Notes: generated by a model from the letters alone, not told the origin. Shown: positions 52,607 to 61,258, counted from the first letter of the stretch. The stretch: DNA of 64,000 bases from Ga0077555 sp050250755 (GCA_050250755.1 JBFWOB010000007.1:1-64000); one strand, 5' to 3'. Program-made: numbers and translations.

Positions 52607-53044
52607 TCAGCGGCTGCGGCCACCGCCGCCGCCTCCACCGCCGGAGCCCGATGCCGAGGGCTCGGACGGCGTCATGCTCTCCATGGCGCGGAGGAGCTGT
52701 TCTTCGGTCATCGTGATCTGATCGACGATCATATCGGACGACTGATCGTCGCGGCCGAGCGTCGGGCGGCGATCCGTGGTGAGGAGCGGCGCCGAGCCAG
52801 CCTCGGGTTCATCGACCTCGACGTTCTTCTGGATCGAATGAATGAGGCTCTCGCGAATGTCTTCCGACGCGACGGTCACGTCTGCGATTTCGCGAAGCGC
52901 CAGGACCGGGTTCTTGTCGTTCTCTGGCTCCACGGTCAGCGCCGAGCCATTGGTAATGGCACGGGCGCGATGGGCCGCGAGCAGAACCAGCTCGAAGCGA
53001 TTGGAGACCTTGTCGACGCAATCCTCGACTGTGACGCGAGCCAT
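52607..53044 (-). CDS. rpoZ: RNA polymerase omega subunit
   Basis: Omega assists assembly of RNA polymerase through the beta' subunit. The conserved MARVTVEDCVDKVSNRFELVLLAAHRARAI and NDKNPVLALREIADVTVASEDIRESLIHSIQ are present. The tail is long and ends in an octaglycine tract (GSGGGGGGGGRSR), so the product of 145 residues is longer than the ~90 of E. coli, as usual in alphaproteobacteria. It lies upstream of rsh in the same direction, the standard rpoZ-rsh pair. Confidence 0.96.
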   Translation of the reverse strand: MARVTVEDCVDKVSNRFELVLLAAHRARAITNGSALTVEPENDKNPVLALREIADVTVASEDIRESLIHSIQKNVEVDEPEAGSAPLLTTDRRPTLGRDDQSSDMIVDQITMTEEQLLRAMESMTPSEPSASGSGGGGGGGGRSR

Positions 53045-53268
53045 GTGCTCTCCTGTTCGTATGCTGGCGGCGCTAGGTTAACGCCGCGACGCGCTCGTCG
53101 CGACCGCTGCGGGCTAGGGCCCGTGAACAGAGTCGATCGCGCGGCGCTGACGATTGTGCAAGGATCGTTTATTGCACGAAAGGACCGGGCCGGCAAGTCG
53201 GCCGGCCGCTATTTGTTCCCGCACGCCTCAAGCGCCCGTTCCGCAAAGCGTCAGACCCTCGGTAGGGC

Positions 53269-53583
53269 CTACTGAGCGACCTTCATGGCAACGATGCCAG
53301 AAAGGATCAAAGCCGCCGCAACAGTGCGCATCGGCGACAAGGCCTCGCCAAGAAAGAACACGCCGACCATGAACGCTCCGACGGCGCCAATACCCATCCA
53401 CACCATATAGGCCGTGCCGAGCGGCAGGCTGCGCATAGCGATCGCCAGCAGGGCAAAAGAGGCGAACATTGCGGTGATGGTGACGATCGACGGGGTGAGC
53501 CGCGTGAAGCCGTCGGACTGCTTCATTGCTGCCGCCCACACGATTTCGAGGAGCCCCGCAAAAAGCAGATAGACCCAAGCCAT
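53269..53583 (-). CDS. gdx: Guanidinium exporter of the SMR family (Gdx/SugE type)
   Basis: A 104-residue small multidrug resistance protein with four membrane helices. The central glutamate is in LLFAGLLEIVWAAAMKQSDGF, and AYMVWMGIGAVGAFMVGVFFLGEAL is the typical third helix. The Gdx (SugE) subtype exports guanidinium as an antiparallel dimer, exchanging it for protons. That subtype is supported here by a guanidine-II riboswitch directly upstream, with the ribosome site GGAG six bases before the ATG. A weak GGCCGGC/GCCGGCC stem at 53188-53207 may end the transcript. Confidence 0.94.
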   Translation of the reverse strand: MAWVYLLFAGLLEIVWAAAMKQSDGFTRLTPSIVTITAMFASFALLAIAMRSLPLGTAYMVWMGIGAVGAFMVGVFFLGEALSPMRTVAAALILSGIVAMKVAQ

Positions 53584-53597
53584 GATGAACTCCGTGC

Positions 53598-53643
53598 TCG
53601 GGCCGTCCCGAAGTGCTGTGCCAGATCGGTGAGGTCGTCCTCA
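53598..53643 (-). promoter_or_regulatory. Guanidine-II (mini-ykkC) riboswitch
   Basis: On the minus strand, TGAGG-ACGA-CCTCA (53643-53630) and TCGGG-ACGG-CCCGA (53611-53598) are two five-base stems, each with an ACGR tetraloop, separated by 18 bases. They end seven bases before the GGAG/ATG initiation region of the exporter gene. Tandem ACGR hairpins are the full consensus of the mini-ykkC motif, in which guanidinium joins the loops and frees the ribosome site. Confidence 0.9.
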
Positions 53644-53746
53644 ACCCCAAATTTAGTCGACTGTCCGGCCGGAGCAAGAGGCAAAGGCGTGGAAATACGT
53701 CATATGCGGCGTCGCACCACCGAGGCTGGCAAAACCTCGAGATGCC

Positions 53747-55981
53747 TCAGCTATAGGCGGCCGCGGCGGTCTCCGATGCGGAGGGCGTGCGCTCGTCGGC
53801 GATCAGGGGCTCGTTCGACAGTGCTTTTTGCGGCGGTGCGAACTGACCGGCGCGCGCGGCGAGAATTTGATTTTGCCAATAGTCGTCGAACCGGTTGAGC
53901 CGGAGCTTCGTCTTGTAACCCTCGATCTTGCGTAGATCGGCATCGGACAGCACAGCGCTCTCCGTCAGCTTGGCGACTTGTCCATCGATGACGTCGCGAC
54001 GATTGTCGAGGGCGTCGTTGAGATCGAATAAGGATTGAGGGGCGTATAGGGGCAGAGATTCAACCATGCGCTTGAACACGGTGTCCGAGATGACAGCGTG
54101 CTGTGGCATCTTGCGCGGGCGGTACTTGTAAAGATGACTGAAGGACTGCTGGACCTGTCCTAGCGGGTCCGGGTCGACCACCAGCGGATTGCTTGTCTGG
54201 CGCTCCCAGTACTCGGCTTTGTCGGCTTTCCACGCCTTGAGATAGGCACCCCAGCTTTCATCCACACCGGCCAGGGCTTCAATGTCCGCGTATCCGCTGG
54301 AAATTCGACGGAGCAGGAAGTCCAGCGTGATGTCCGAGAGGCGATCGGTTGCCCAGCCGCCGCCGATGTTGGCGTGATCGCCGGCAAACCACACCTCGAC
54401 GATGCGCTCGGGCCGGTTCGGGTCGGGGTCCATCAGCGTCGGCTCGAAGCTGTCCCGCTGCTCATCGAGGGCCACCATATGATAGGCCTGCTTGACGTTC
54501 TCCGGGACTGTCAGGTCCTTGAATAGATTGATCTGTTGCAGATTGACGTTGCCGATCGTCTTGGCGACTCCGAACGAGCCAACTGTATCGAAGCAGCCGA
54601 GCACGTCGATGTTCGGCGCCAGCTTCTGCCGCGATGACCACAAGGTCCGGTGCGTGCCGAACAGCTTGATCGTCCAGACCGTCTTGGGAATGCCCCGAGC
54701 ATAGAGCGCGCGCGCGAGCAGGCGGGCGATGGCAGCACCGCGGCTGAACCCGACGATGAAGAGCCGATCGCCCTCCCTGTAAGCGCGCACGAGATCGAGA
54801 TAGGCTCTTTCGAGAACATCGTCGGCACCTCGGCCGGTCGCCATGCCGATCATCTGATGCAGAGGATCGTCGTCGTACTTGTTGCCGACGCCAGCGTAAT
54901 AGAGGCCGATCTGCCGGTTATCGTACCGTTTGCAGAGTGACGCATCAAATAGGCGGCCGGGCTCGAACATGCCCTCGCTGTCGGCCTTGAGCATCAGAAA
55001 CAGCTTGAAGACGTTGGTCGGCGCAGCGAAGCCGTTGTCGATCATGTCTGGCGTGTTGTTGGTACCGTCGACGCAGATCACGATGTTCTTCGGCTGGCGT
55101 CCGGTCCATGCGGACGAGTTGCGCAAGAGCGAATAGGCAAGCGGCAAGCCGACGAGGATTGTCTCCCACTTGAAGATCCAGCCAGCATAGCCGCTGGTCA
55201 AAGCGGACCAGAGCGAGTTCGGCTCGGGGCCACCCATCTGAAAGGCATTGCGGACGGGCGACGCGCCGATGTCCGCTTGCCACAGGACTGCCAGCGCGAC
55301 GCCGATACCGGCGAGGATCAGAAAGAGCAGAAAATTGTAAAGCTTCGGAGGCAGCCGCTTGACACTCGGCGTATGCCGGCCCAGCCGGAAAGCGAGGAAC
55401 ATCAGTCCGAGCTGCGATAGCAGGAACACCAGTATCTTGCCGGAACTGGGCATGGGCGCGATGCCGCTCGCGAGGCTCGGAAAGATCCCGGAAATGTTGA
55501 TCGCCAGCAGCAGGCCGAACGAGAGCAGGAACCAGAAGGTAAACCGGCGGCGGTAAGTGAGCCCTACGATGCCGACGGGCAGGGCATAAAGCGCCAGAGT
55601 CCAGAGCGTGCTGGCAACGCTCGTGACGATCAGTCGGAAGTCAGCGGAAAGCTGCTCCAGATAGGCCTTGAACAGCGGGTGAGCGACTTCCGTGACGAAG
55701 ACCCAGGGATCCTCGCCGACCCTGTGCCAGACCGAGCTTCGGGGTGCGGCTTCCGGCGCGGACAGAATTTCGGTTGCCCGCGCCAGAAGCTCTTGGGTCG
55801 TGGGTGGCGGCGGTCCGCCCATGAAACCCAGGTGCCGGGCCAGAATCGCGTCGTCGGAGGGGAGCGCATAGACGACGAACAGGAACGTCGTGACGAGAAG
55901 CAAGATCAGCGGCGCGAGTACGGAGCCCTTGCGTACGGTGAGTGTGACCGTCTCGGAATCGCTCGATGCTATCGATGACAC
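53747..55981 (-). CDS. Membrane-anchored DUF2235 (Tle1-like alpha/beta hydrolase) protein
   Basis: A 744-residue protein. The first ~290 residues hold about six membrane helices (e.g. VLAPLILLLVTTFLFVVYAL, FWFLLSFGLLLAINISGIF, KILVFLLSQLGLMFLAFRL). From ~300 a DUF2235 domain begins with NIVICVDGTNNTPD, has the nucleophile elbow FIVGFSRGAAIARLLARAL and a later catalytic-acid region (GCFDTVGSFG), with histidine in WFAGDHANIGGGW. DUF2235 is related to type VI secretion phospholipase effectors, but no secretion genes are nearby and the membrane anchor argues for a resident lipid or ester hydrolase. The orientation of the catalytic domain is uncertain. Confidence 0.87.
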   Translation of the reverse strand: MSSIASSDSETVTLTVRKGSVLAPLILLLVTTFLFVVYALPSDDAILARHLGFMGGPPPPTTQELLARATEILSAPEAAPRSSVWHRVGEDPWVFVTEVAHPLFKAYLEQLSADFRLIVTSVASTLWTLALYALPVGIVGLTYRRRFTFWFLLSFGLLLAINISGIFPSLASGIAPMPSSGKILVFLLSQLGLMFLAFRLGRHTPSVKRLPPKLYNFLLFLILAGIGVALAVLWQADIGASPVRNAFQMGGPEPNSLWSALTSGYAGWIFKWETILVGLPLAYSLLRNSSAWTGRQPKNIVICVDGTNNTPDMIDNGFAAPTNVFKLFLMLKADSEGMFEPGRLFDASLCKRYDNRQIGLYYAGVGNKYDDDPLHQMIGMATGRGADDVLERAYLDLVRAYREGDRLFIVGFSRGAAIARLLARALYARGIPKTVWTIKLFGTHRTLWSSRQKLAPNIDVLGCFDTVGSFGVAKTIGNVNLQQINLFKDLTVPENVKQAYHMVALDEQRDSFEPTLMDPDPNRPERIVEVWFAGDHANIGGGWATDRLSDITLDFLLRRISSGYADIEALAGVDESWGAYLKAWKADKAEYWERQTSNPLVVDPDPLGQVQQSFSHLYKYRPRKMPQHAVISDTVFKRMVESLPLYAPQSLFDLNDALDNRRDVIDGQVAKLTESAVLSDADLRKIEGYKTKLRLNRFDDYWQNQILAARAGQFAPPQKALSNEPLIADERTPSASETAAAAYS

Positions 55982-56254
55982 GCCCTTACTCCCCCACCAC
56001 GAAGCGTTGCTGCGCGCCCCGTCCCCGAGCGCGGCAGGAGATTAGCTTCCGGTGGGCGAGACGAAAGACGTCCTAAGCAACTTGTGCCGGCATTGTGCTC
56101 ACTCGGCCACATTCCCGGGTCGGCCGATTGGCTTGCGGCTTGCGTCTGGAGCCAGTGCGGCATGGCGTCTGGTTTGTCCACTTCCCCAGCTTCCCGTCCC
56201 CTGCAATCATAAGGGCACAACCTTGCTGATCACGAACGCCGGGAGAGCGCCCTG

Positions 56255-57157
56255 ATGACCAACTGCATTCACGATCACGGCCGATGGGGAAAAGGGGATC
56301 AGCTCGGCGCCGGGCATTTCCTCACGCCCGAGCGCACGCTTGCCGCGCTGCGCATGGTGAAGGACGGTGCGATCGTGGACATGAGCCATGTGATTGAAAT
56401 TGGCGCGCCGCGTATGGCTCCCAATCAGTCGCCGTATCACATCCAGGCCGGGCCGACGTCCGCGGGCTCCATCCGGCGGCGGCGCGCGATGGGGGCCAAG
56501 AACGATGCCGGGTCCAATCTCGAGCGTATCGAGATGACCACCCACGTCGGCACCCACATCGACGCGCTTGGCCATTTCTCGAAGGGTGACATGCTCTACG
56601 GTGGTTACAGCGCCACCGATACCGTCGATGATTTCGGCCTGAACAACCTTGGCATCGAGAACATGCCCCCGATCGTGACGCGCGGCATTCTGCTCGACGT
56701 CTCGCGCTTCGATGGCGGTGATTACCTGGAAAGCGGCCGTGCCGTGAAGGTTGCGGACCTCGAAAAGGCGCTCGCCGATGCGAAACTGAAAATCCAACCC
56801 GGCGATGTCGTGTGCATCAATACCGGGTGGGGCCGCTTCTTCATGAAGGATAATGATAAATATCTGCATGGCGAGCCGGGCATCGACAAGGATGCAGCGC
56901 GCTGGCTCACGGGCCAGGATTGCGTCGCCATCGCCGCCGACAATATGGCACTCGAGGTGCTGCCGGGCACCAATCACCCGGAAGAGATCATGCCAGTGCA
57001 CCAGCATTGCCTTGCCGAGGCCGGTGTGCACATCATCGAAAACCTGGTGATGGACGGGCTGATCCAGCGAGATGTTCGGCAATTCTGCTTCATGCTCTCG
57101 GCGGTCAAGTTGAAGGGTGCGACGGGTTGCCCGGTCCGGCCGATCGCGATCGTTTGA
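56255..57157 (+). CDS. Cyclase family protein (kynurenine-formamidase-like hydrolase)
   Basis: A 300-residue cytoplasmic hydrolase of the cyclase/formamidase family. The metal-binding signature HVGTHIDALGHF corresponds to HxGTHxDxPxHF, with Ala in place of the usual Pro. NLERIEMTTH and VCINTGWGRFF are further family elements, and ADNMALEVLPG with MPVHQHCLAEAGVHIIENL forms the C-terminal active-site part. The substrate could be N-formylkynurenine or a cyclic amide or ester; nothing nearby decides this. It is divergent from the DUF2235 gene. Confidence 0.9.
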   Translation: MTNCIHDHGRWGKGDQLGAGHFLTPERTLAALRMVKDGAIVDMSHVIEIGAPRMAPNQSPYHIQAGPTSAGSIRRRRAMGAKNDAGSNLERIEMTTHVGTHIDALGHFSKGDMLYGGYSATDTVDDFGLNNLGIENMPPIVTRGILLDVSRFDGGDYLESGRAVKVADLEKALADAKLKIQPGDVVCINTGWGRFFMKDNDKYLHGEPGIDKDAARWLTGQDCVAIAADNMALEVLPGTNHPEEIMPVHQHCLAEAGVHIIENLVMDGLIQRDVRQFCFMLSAVKLKGATGCPVRPIAIV

Positions 57158-57256
57158 CGGACCCTCAGGCTCTTCGCGGTGAGGGGTGCGTTCGCCCCTC
57201 AGTAGACTGCGTCGCGGCATGTAACGCTAGGTTCGACAGAAACCCAAAAAGAGGGC

Positions 57257-57285
57257 GTTGCTCGCCGCGTCAGGTCTCTATATAA
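57257..57285 (+). promoter_or_regulatory. Candidate promoter of rplY
   Basis: TTGCTC (57257-57262) and TATAAG (57280-57285) are separated by 17 bases. Transcription would begin near 57292 and give a 140-base structured leader before rplY. Confidence 0.5.
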
Positions 57286-57286
57286 G

Positions 57287-57419
57287 GGCACACTCACGAA
57301 CACGGGGTGTGCGGGTGAGCGCGCGCGAGTGTGCGCTTGATGGGGTTTCGCTAAACCCTACCCCGCCCGAGGTTTCGAGGCCCTGCGCGAGAAACGCGGC
57401 TTTGGGCCTTTTCGTTTTT
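57287..57419 (+). promoter_or_regulatory. Structured leader with terminator-like attenuator before rplY
   Basis: GCACACTC (57287-57294) pairs with GAGTGTGC (57327-57334), enclosing further complementary GC-rich segments. A second stem, AGGCCC (57378-57383) with GGGCCT (57404-57409) and an inner GCGCG/CGCG pairing, is followed by TTTTCGTTTTT, which abuts the GGAG of rplY. This looks like a Rho-independent terminator inside a leader, fit for attenuation, perhaps by L25 itself. Confidence 0.6.
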
Positions 57420-57432
57420 GGAGACGACCATC

Positions 57433-58095
57433 ATGACTGATACGCGGGTCATCAAGGCGGAAGGGCGTCCGTCGAACGGCAAGAGCGGAGCGCGCGCCGT
57501 CAGGCGTGAAGGACGCGTTCCTGCCGTGATCTATGGCGGCGATGCAACCGACCAGGAGACGATCTCGCTCGATGCGAACGAGCTCGGCAAGACGATCGCC
57601 CGTGGGCGCTTCCTCGCCAGCGTCTTCGAGGTCGAGGTCAATGGCCGGGTAACGAAAGCGATCCCGCGCGACGTACAACTCGACCCGGTGCGCGATACGC
57701 CCCTGCACGTCGATTTCCAGCGCATCGGCGCCGACAACAGGGTGCGGCTCCGCGTCCCCGTGCGCTTCTACAACGATTTGCTATCGCCGGGCCTCAAGCG
57801 TGGTGGCGTCTTGAACGTCGTACGCCGTGACGTCGAGGTGTGGGCACCAGCCGACCGCGTGCCCGAGGTTTTCGAGATCAATCTCGAGGGCCTCGAGATC
57901 GGTCGCTCGATCCATATTTCCTCGGTTCAACTGCCGGAAGGCGTTACTCCGACCATTCTGGGGCGTGATTTCACGATCGCGACCATCGCCGGATCGTCGG
58001 CCAAGGGCGACTCCGACGATACGCCGGCGGCTGCAGGCGGTGAGGCGCCCGCGGCAGGTGCCGCTGCGCCCGCTGACGCCAAGGCCAAAAAGTAA
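57433..58095 (+). CDS. rplY: 50S ribosomal protein L25/general stress protein Ctc
   Basis: L25/Ctc binds 5S rRNA. The protein has 220 residues: the N-terminal L25 domain (VIKAEGRPSNGKSGARAVRREGRVPAVIYGG, QLDPVRDTPLHVDFQRI) and a C-terminal TL5 domain (GVLNVVRRDVEVWAPADRVPEVFEINLEGLEIGRSIHISSVQLPEGV), ending in an Ala-rich tail. ATG 57433 has GGAG nine bases upstream; an in-frame TTG at 57418 lies in the leader terminator. pth follows 54 bases later, the common rplY-pth-ychF order. Confidence 0.96.
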   Translation: MTDTRVIKAEGRPSNGKSGARAVRREGRVPAVIYGGDATDQETISLDANELGKTIARGRFLASVFEVEVNGRVTKAIPRDVQLDPVRDTPLHVDFQRIGADNRVRLRVPVRFYNDLLSPGLKRGGVLNVVRRDVEVWAPADRVPEVFEINLEGLEIGRSIHISSVQLPEGVTPTILGRDFTIATIAGSSAKGDSDDTPAAAGGEAPAAGAAAPADAKAKK

Positions 58096-58149
58096 GAGGC
58101 AAGGCTCGCCGGCGGATCTCCGTTGCGTCGGGGCCATTGAGGGCTCCCC

Positions 58150-58905
58150 ATGAAGCTGTTCGTCGGTCTCGGCAATCCGGGCGGCAAGTACGCGCGCAAC
58201 CGGCACAACGTCGGTTTCATGGCGGTCGAGCGGATTGCGGCCGAGCATGGTGCAGGTCCCTGGCGGAAGAAATTCCAGGGCCAGGTGGCCGAAGCTGTGA
58301 TCGCGGGCGAGAAGGTTCTGCTGCTCAAGCCCGATACGTACATGAACGAAAGCGGCCGCGCCGTGGGCGAGGCTGCACGCTTTCTGAAGGTGCCGATCGG
58401 CGACGTGATCGTGCTCTATGACGAGATCGATCTGGCGCCGGGTAAGCTCAAGGTGAAGGTCGGGGGCGGCAATGCAGGTCACAACGGCCTGCGCTCCATC
58501 TCGGCTCATCTCGAGAACGACTATATCCGCGTGCGCATCGGGGTCGGGCATCCCGGGCACAAGGACCTCGTTGCACATTACGTGTTGAACGACTTCGCCA
58601 AGGCCGATCAGGTCTGGCTCGAACCGCTGCTCGACGCCATCGCCAGATCCGCGCCCCGGCTCGCGGCCGGCAACAACGAGCGATTTCTGACGGACGTCGC
58701 GTTGGCGCTGGGCGGCGAGTCGTCGAAGGCCGAGACGAACGAGAAGACGCCGAAACCCGAGCGCGCCGTGGAGCATGCGTCGGTCGCCCCGCGCAAGAGC
58801 AGCGGCGGCCATCCGGCCGGCGAGCGCGCGGGGAAGCGGCAATCGGCGCTGGCCGAGAATCTGCGGAAATGGATGGAAGGGAGGAGGAAGGGCAATAGCG
58901 AGTAG
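58150..58905 (+). CDS. pth: Peptidyl-tRNA hydrolase with C-terminal extension
   Basis: Pth frees tRNA from dropped-off peptidyl-tRNA. Active-site residues are in GLGNPGGKYARNRHNVGFM (Asn and catalytic His), TYMNESGRAV, YDEIDLAPGKLKVKVGGGNAGHNGLRSI and VGHPG. The core ends near residue 195; a basic, disordered tail of ~55 residues (ETNEKTPKPERA to RKWMEGRRKGNSE) is added, as in many Hyphomicrobiales. Its stop codon TAG is the first part of a heptameric repeat element. Confidence 0.96.
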   Translation: MKLFVGLGNPGGKYARNRHNVGFMAVERIAAEHGAGPWRKKFQGQVAEAVIAGEKVLLLKPDTYMNESGRAVGEAARFLKVPIGDVIVLYDEIDLAPGKLKVKVGGGNAGHNGLRSISAHLENDYIRVRIGVGHPGHKDLVAHYVLNDFAKADQVWLEPLLDAIARSAPRLAAGNNERFLTDVALALGGESSKAETNEKTPKPERAVEHASVAPRKSSGGHPAGERAGKRQSALAENLRKWMEGRRKGNSE

Positions 58906-58969
58906 GCAGTAGGCAGCGGGGACGCGGTTCGAATGCCCCTGTTGCCTACTGCCTATTGCCTACTGCCCC
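58903..58969. repeat. Inverted heptamer repeat array between pth and ychF
   Basis: Two TAGGCAG units (58903-58916) face four units of the complementary type, TTGCCTA, CTGCCTA, TTGCCTA and CTGCCCC (58942-58969). TAGGCAGTAGGC (58903-58914) is perfectly complementary to GCCTACTGCCTA (58944-58955), so the pth-ychF transcript would fold into a long hairpin. The pth TAG stop and the bases just before ychF are part of the array. Confidence 0.8.
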
Positions 58970-58977
58970 GAGCGATC

Positions 58978-60075
58978 ATGGGCTTCAAATGCGGCATCGT
59001 CGGTTTGCCCAACGTCGGCAAATCGACCCTCTTCAACGCGCTGACGCAAACTGCGGCAGCCGAGGCGGCCAACTACCCATTCTGCACGATCGAGCCGAAC
59101 GTGGGCGAGGTCGGCGTGCCGGACTCGCGCCTCGACAAGCTCGCCGAGATCGGCAAGTCAGCGACCATTCTGCCGACCCGCCTGACGTTCGTGGACATTG
59201 CGGGGCTGGTGCGTGGCGCGTCCAAGGGAGAAGGGCTCGGCAATCAGTTTCTCGGGCACATCCGAGAGGTTGACGCGGTCGCCTACGTTCTGCGCTGCTT
59301 CGAGGACCCCGACATCACGCACGTGGAGAACCGGATCGACCCGGTCGCCGATGCGGAGACCGTCGAGACCGAACTGATGCTGGCCGATCTCGAAAGCCTC
59401 GAGAAACGGCGCACCAACATCGAGAAGAAGGCCAAATCCGGCGACAAGGATGCGAAAGCGCAAGTCGCGCTGATGGACAAGGTGTTGGTTCTGCTGCGCG
59501 AGGGCAAGCCCGCGCGGCATGCCGCGGTGACGCCCGACGAGGAGCCAGCGTTCAATGCGCTGCAGCTTCTGACGGCCAAGCCCGTGCTTTATGTCTGCAA
59601 TGTCGACGAGGCGTCGGCCGGGGCAGGCAACGCCCTTTCCGAGAAGGTGTTTGAGCGCGCGGCCTCTGAAGGCGCCGGCGCGGTCGTCATTTCGGCTAAG
59701 ATCGAGGCTGAGCTTGCCAGTCTGCCCGAGGATGAGCGGCAGGCCTTCCTCGCCGATCTCGGACTGGAAGAGCCGGGGCTCAATCGCCTGATCCGCGAAG
59801 GCTACAAGCTGTTGGGGTTGGTGACGTACTTCACGGTCGGGCCAAAGGAGGCTCGGGCGTGGACGATCACCAAGGGCACCAAGGCCCCGCAGGCGGCGGG
59901 CGTGATCCACACGGACTTCGAGAAGGGCTTCATTCGCGCCGAAACGATCGCCTATGACGATTACGTGCGCCTCAATGGCGAGGCAGGCGCACGCGAAGGC
60001 GGCAAGATGCGCCTCGAAGGCAAGGAGTACGTCGTCGCCGACGGTGACGTGATGCACTTCCGCTTCGCCAACTGA
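58978..60075 (+). CDS. ychF: Redox-regulated ATPase YchF
   Basis: YchF (OLA1 family) is an Obg-related P-loop protein that prefers ATP and associates with ribosomes. G1 is GLPNVGKSTLFNALTQ, the switch region FVDIAGLVRGASKGEGLGNQFL, and VCNVDE replaces the GTP-specific NKxD, as expected for ATP preference. The C-terminal TGS domain runs from FTVGPKEARAW to DGDVMHFRFAN. ATG 58978 gives the standard 365 residues. It follows pth across the heptamer repeat. Confidence 0.96.
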   Translation: MGFKCGIVGLPNVGKSTLFNALTQTAAAEAANYPFCTIEPNVGEVGVPDSRLDKLAEIGKSATILPTRLTFVDIAGLVRGASKGEGLGNQFLGHIREVDAVAYVLRCFEDPDITHVENRIDPVADAETVETELMLADLESLEKRRTNIEKKAKSGDKDAKAQVALMDKVLVLLREGKPARHAAVTPDEEPAFNALQLLTAKPVLYVCNVDEASAGAGNALSEKVFERAASEGAGAVVISAKIEAELASLPEDERQAFLADLGLEEPGLNRLIREGYKLLGLVTYFTVGPKEARAWTITKGTKAPQAAGVIHTDFEKGFIRAETIAYDDYVRLNGEAGAREGGKMRLEGKEYVVADGDVMHFRFAN

Positions 60076-60406
60076 GCTTCCTCGGTGAGACAGAATATTG
60101 CCATTGTGGGAAAGCATGAAGCCGCCGGCTGGATGCGGCCTGAAAGCCGTATTTGAGCGTGGCGGCGGTTCCCATTAGAGCAGCCTCAAGTCGGGTAGAG
60201 CCAAACCGCCAGCCGCTGGATTTGCGGCTGCTACCTCGCCGCCACCACTTCTCTTGGGATTCTCTCTTGGAGAGATAGCCTCATCTCCCCTCCCCTTGTC
60301 GGGGAGGGGAATGTGCCTGGCCGGTAGCGAAGCCGAATAAACGCCTTCCACGAGTAGACCCTCGTCCATCTCAAGTGGACACCCTAGCGCGCGGTAAGCC
60401 GGAGGC
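60076..60406. repeat. Convergent intergenic region with a GC-rich palindrome
   Basis: No gene is supported between ychF and the minus-strand metallo-hydrolase. TCCCCTCCCC (60286-60295) and GGGGAGGGGA (60301-60310) form a perfect ten-base inverted repeat with a five-base loop, the type of dispersed palindrome common in alphaproteobacterial intergenic DNA. A smaller CTCTCTTGGAGAG dyad lies near 60262. Without a T run this is more likely a REP-like element than an intrinsic terminator. Confidence 0.55.
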
Positions 60407-61258
60407 TCACACGATCATCTTGCACGCGTCGCCGTCACGTAGCACATGCCCGGCGGTCGGGCCCGCGAAGTGGGTGCCAATGACCAGTACGCGCGTGCCG
60501 GCCAACTCGTCGAGCAGGCGACGCCGCGTTGCCTCACCCTCGGCCCGATCGAAATCCGCCGTCGAGCACCAGTCGGGCCGCGCAAACTGGCACGGATGAT
60601 GCGCGAAGTCGCCGGTGATCAGCGCCGTTTCACCCTTCGATTCGATCATCACGCTGCAATGCCCGGGCGAATGGCCGTAGCTTGGCACGAATCGCACTTC
60701 CGGGCAGAGTCGGTGATCGGCTTCGACAAGCTCGTGTAGCCCGGCATCGACGATCGGCTTCACGCTGTCCTCGAACACGGTCAGCATGTGCTCCGCCGTG
60801 CGCTGCGTCGACCAGTGCTCGAACTCCTTGCGTCCGAAAATGTAGCGTGCCTTCGGGAAGGTCGGCACCCATTTGCCATCGACGAGCTTCGTGTTCCAGC
60901 CAACATGATCGACGTGCAGATGGGTGCACATCACCACGTCGATCTTCTCCTCAGGATAGCCCGCCTCAGCGATGTCGGCGAGAAAACGGCCCTGGCGCTC
61001 ATTCCAGGTCGGCACGCGCCGCCCCTGCTTGTCGTTGCCGAGGCAGGTGTCGACCATGATCGTCAGCGTGGGTGTCTCGACGATGAGCGCGTGAATGCTC
61101 ATCTTGAGCTTCCCCATCTCATCGGCGAAATGCGGAATCAGCCACGAGATGGGCCGCACGGCTTCCGGACTGGCATCCGGCAGGATGAAGCGACTGCCGC
61201 CCGTCGTCTCCAGCTCTACGACCTTGGTGACGGTGACGTCACCGATCTTCCAGCGCAT
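60407..61258 (-). CDS. Metallo-beta-lactamase fold hydrolase
   Basis: A 283-residue MBL-fold enzyme with the dinuclear zinc motif THLHVDHVGW (HxHxDH), a later ligand in YGHSPGHCSV, the bridging Asp in ALITGDFAHHP, and the final His in GTHFAGPTAG. The layout resembles lactonase/quorum-quenching (AiiA-like) and similar hydrolases, but specificity cannot be told. No signal peptide. It lies upstream of nothing on its strand and follows a RidA gene by 111 bases in the same direction. Confidence 0.92.
   Translation of the reverse strand: MRWKIGDVTVTKVVELETTGGSRFILPDASPEAVRPISWLIPHFADEMGKLKMSIHALIVETPTLTIMVDTCLGNDKQGRRVPTWNERQGRFLADIAEAGYPEEKIDVVMCTHLHVDHVGWNTKLVDGKWVPTFPKARYIFGRKEFEHWSTQRTAEHMLTVFEDSVKPIVDAGLHELVEADHRLCPEVRFVPSYGHSPGHCSVMIESKGETALITGDFAHHPCQFARPDWCSTADFDRAEGEATRRRLLDELAGTRVLVIGTHFAGPTAGHVLRDGDACKMIV

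Noticed and set aside
53747..55981. DUF2235 protein as a type VI secretion effector
   Set aside because: No VgrG, PAAR, chaperone or immunity gene is nearby, and the protein has a multi-helix membrane anchor.
60175..60369. 64-codon minus-strand frame near the GC-rich palindrome
   Set aside because: It translates the palindrome and low-complexity DNA, has no ribosome site and no conserved features.
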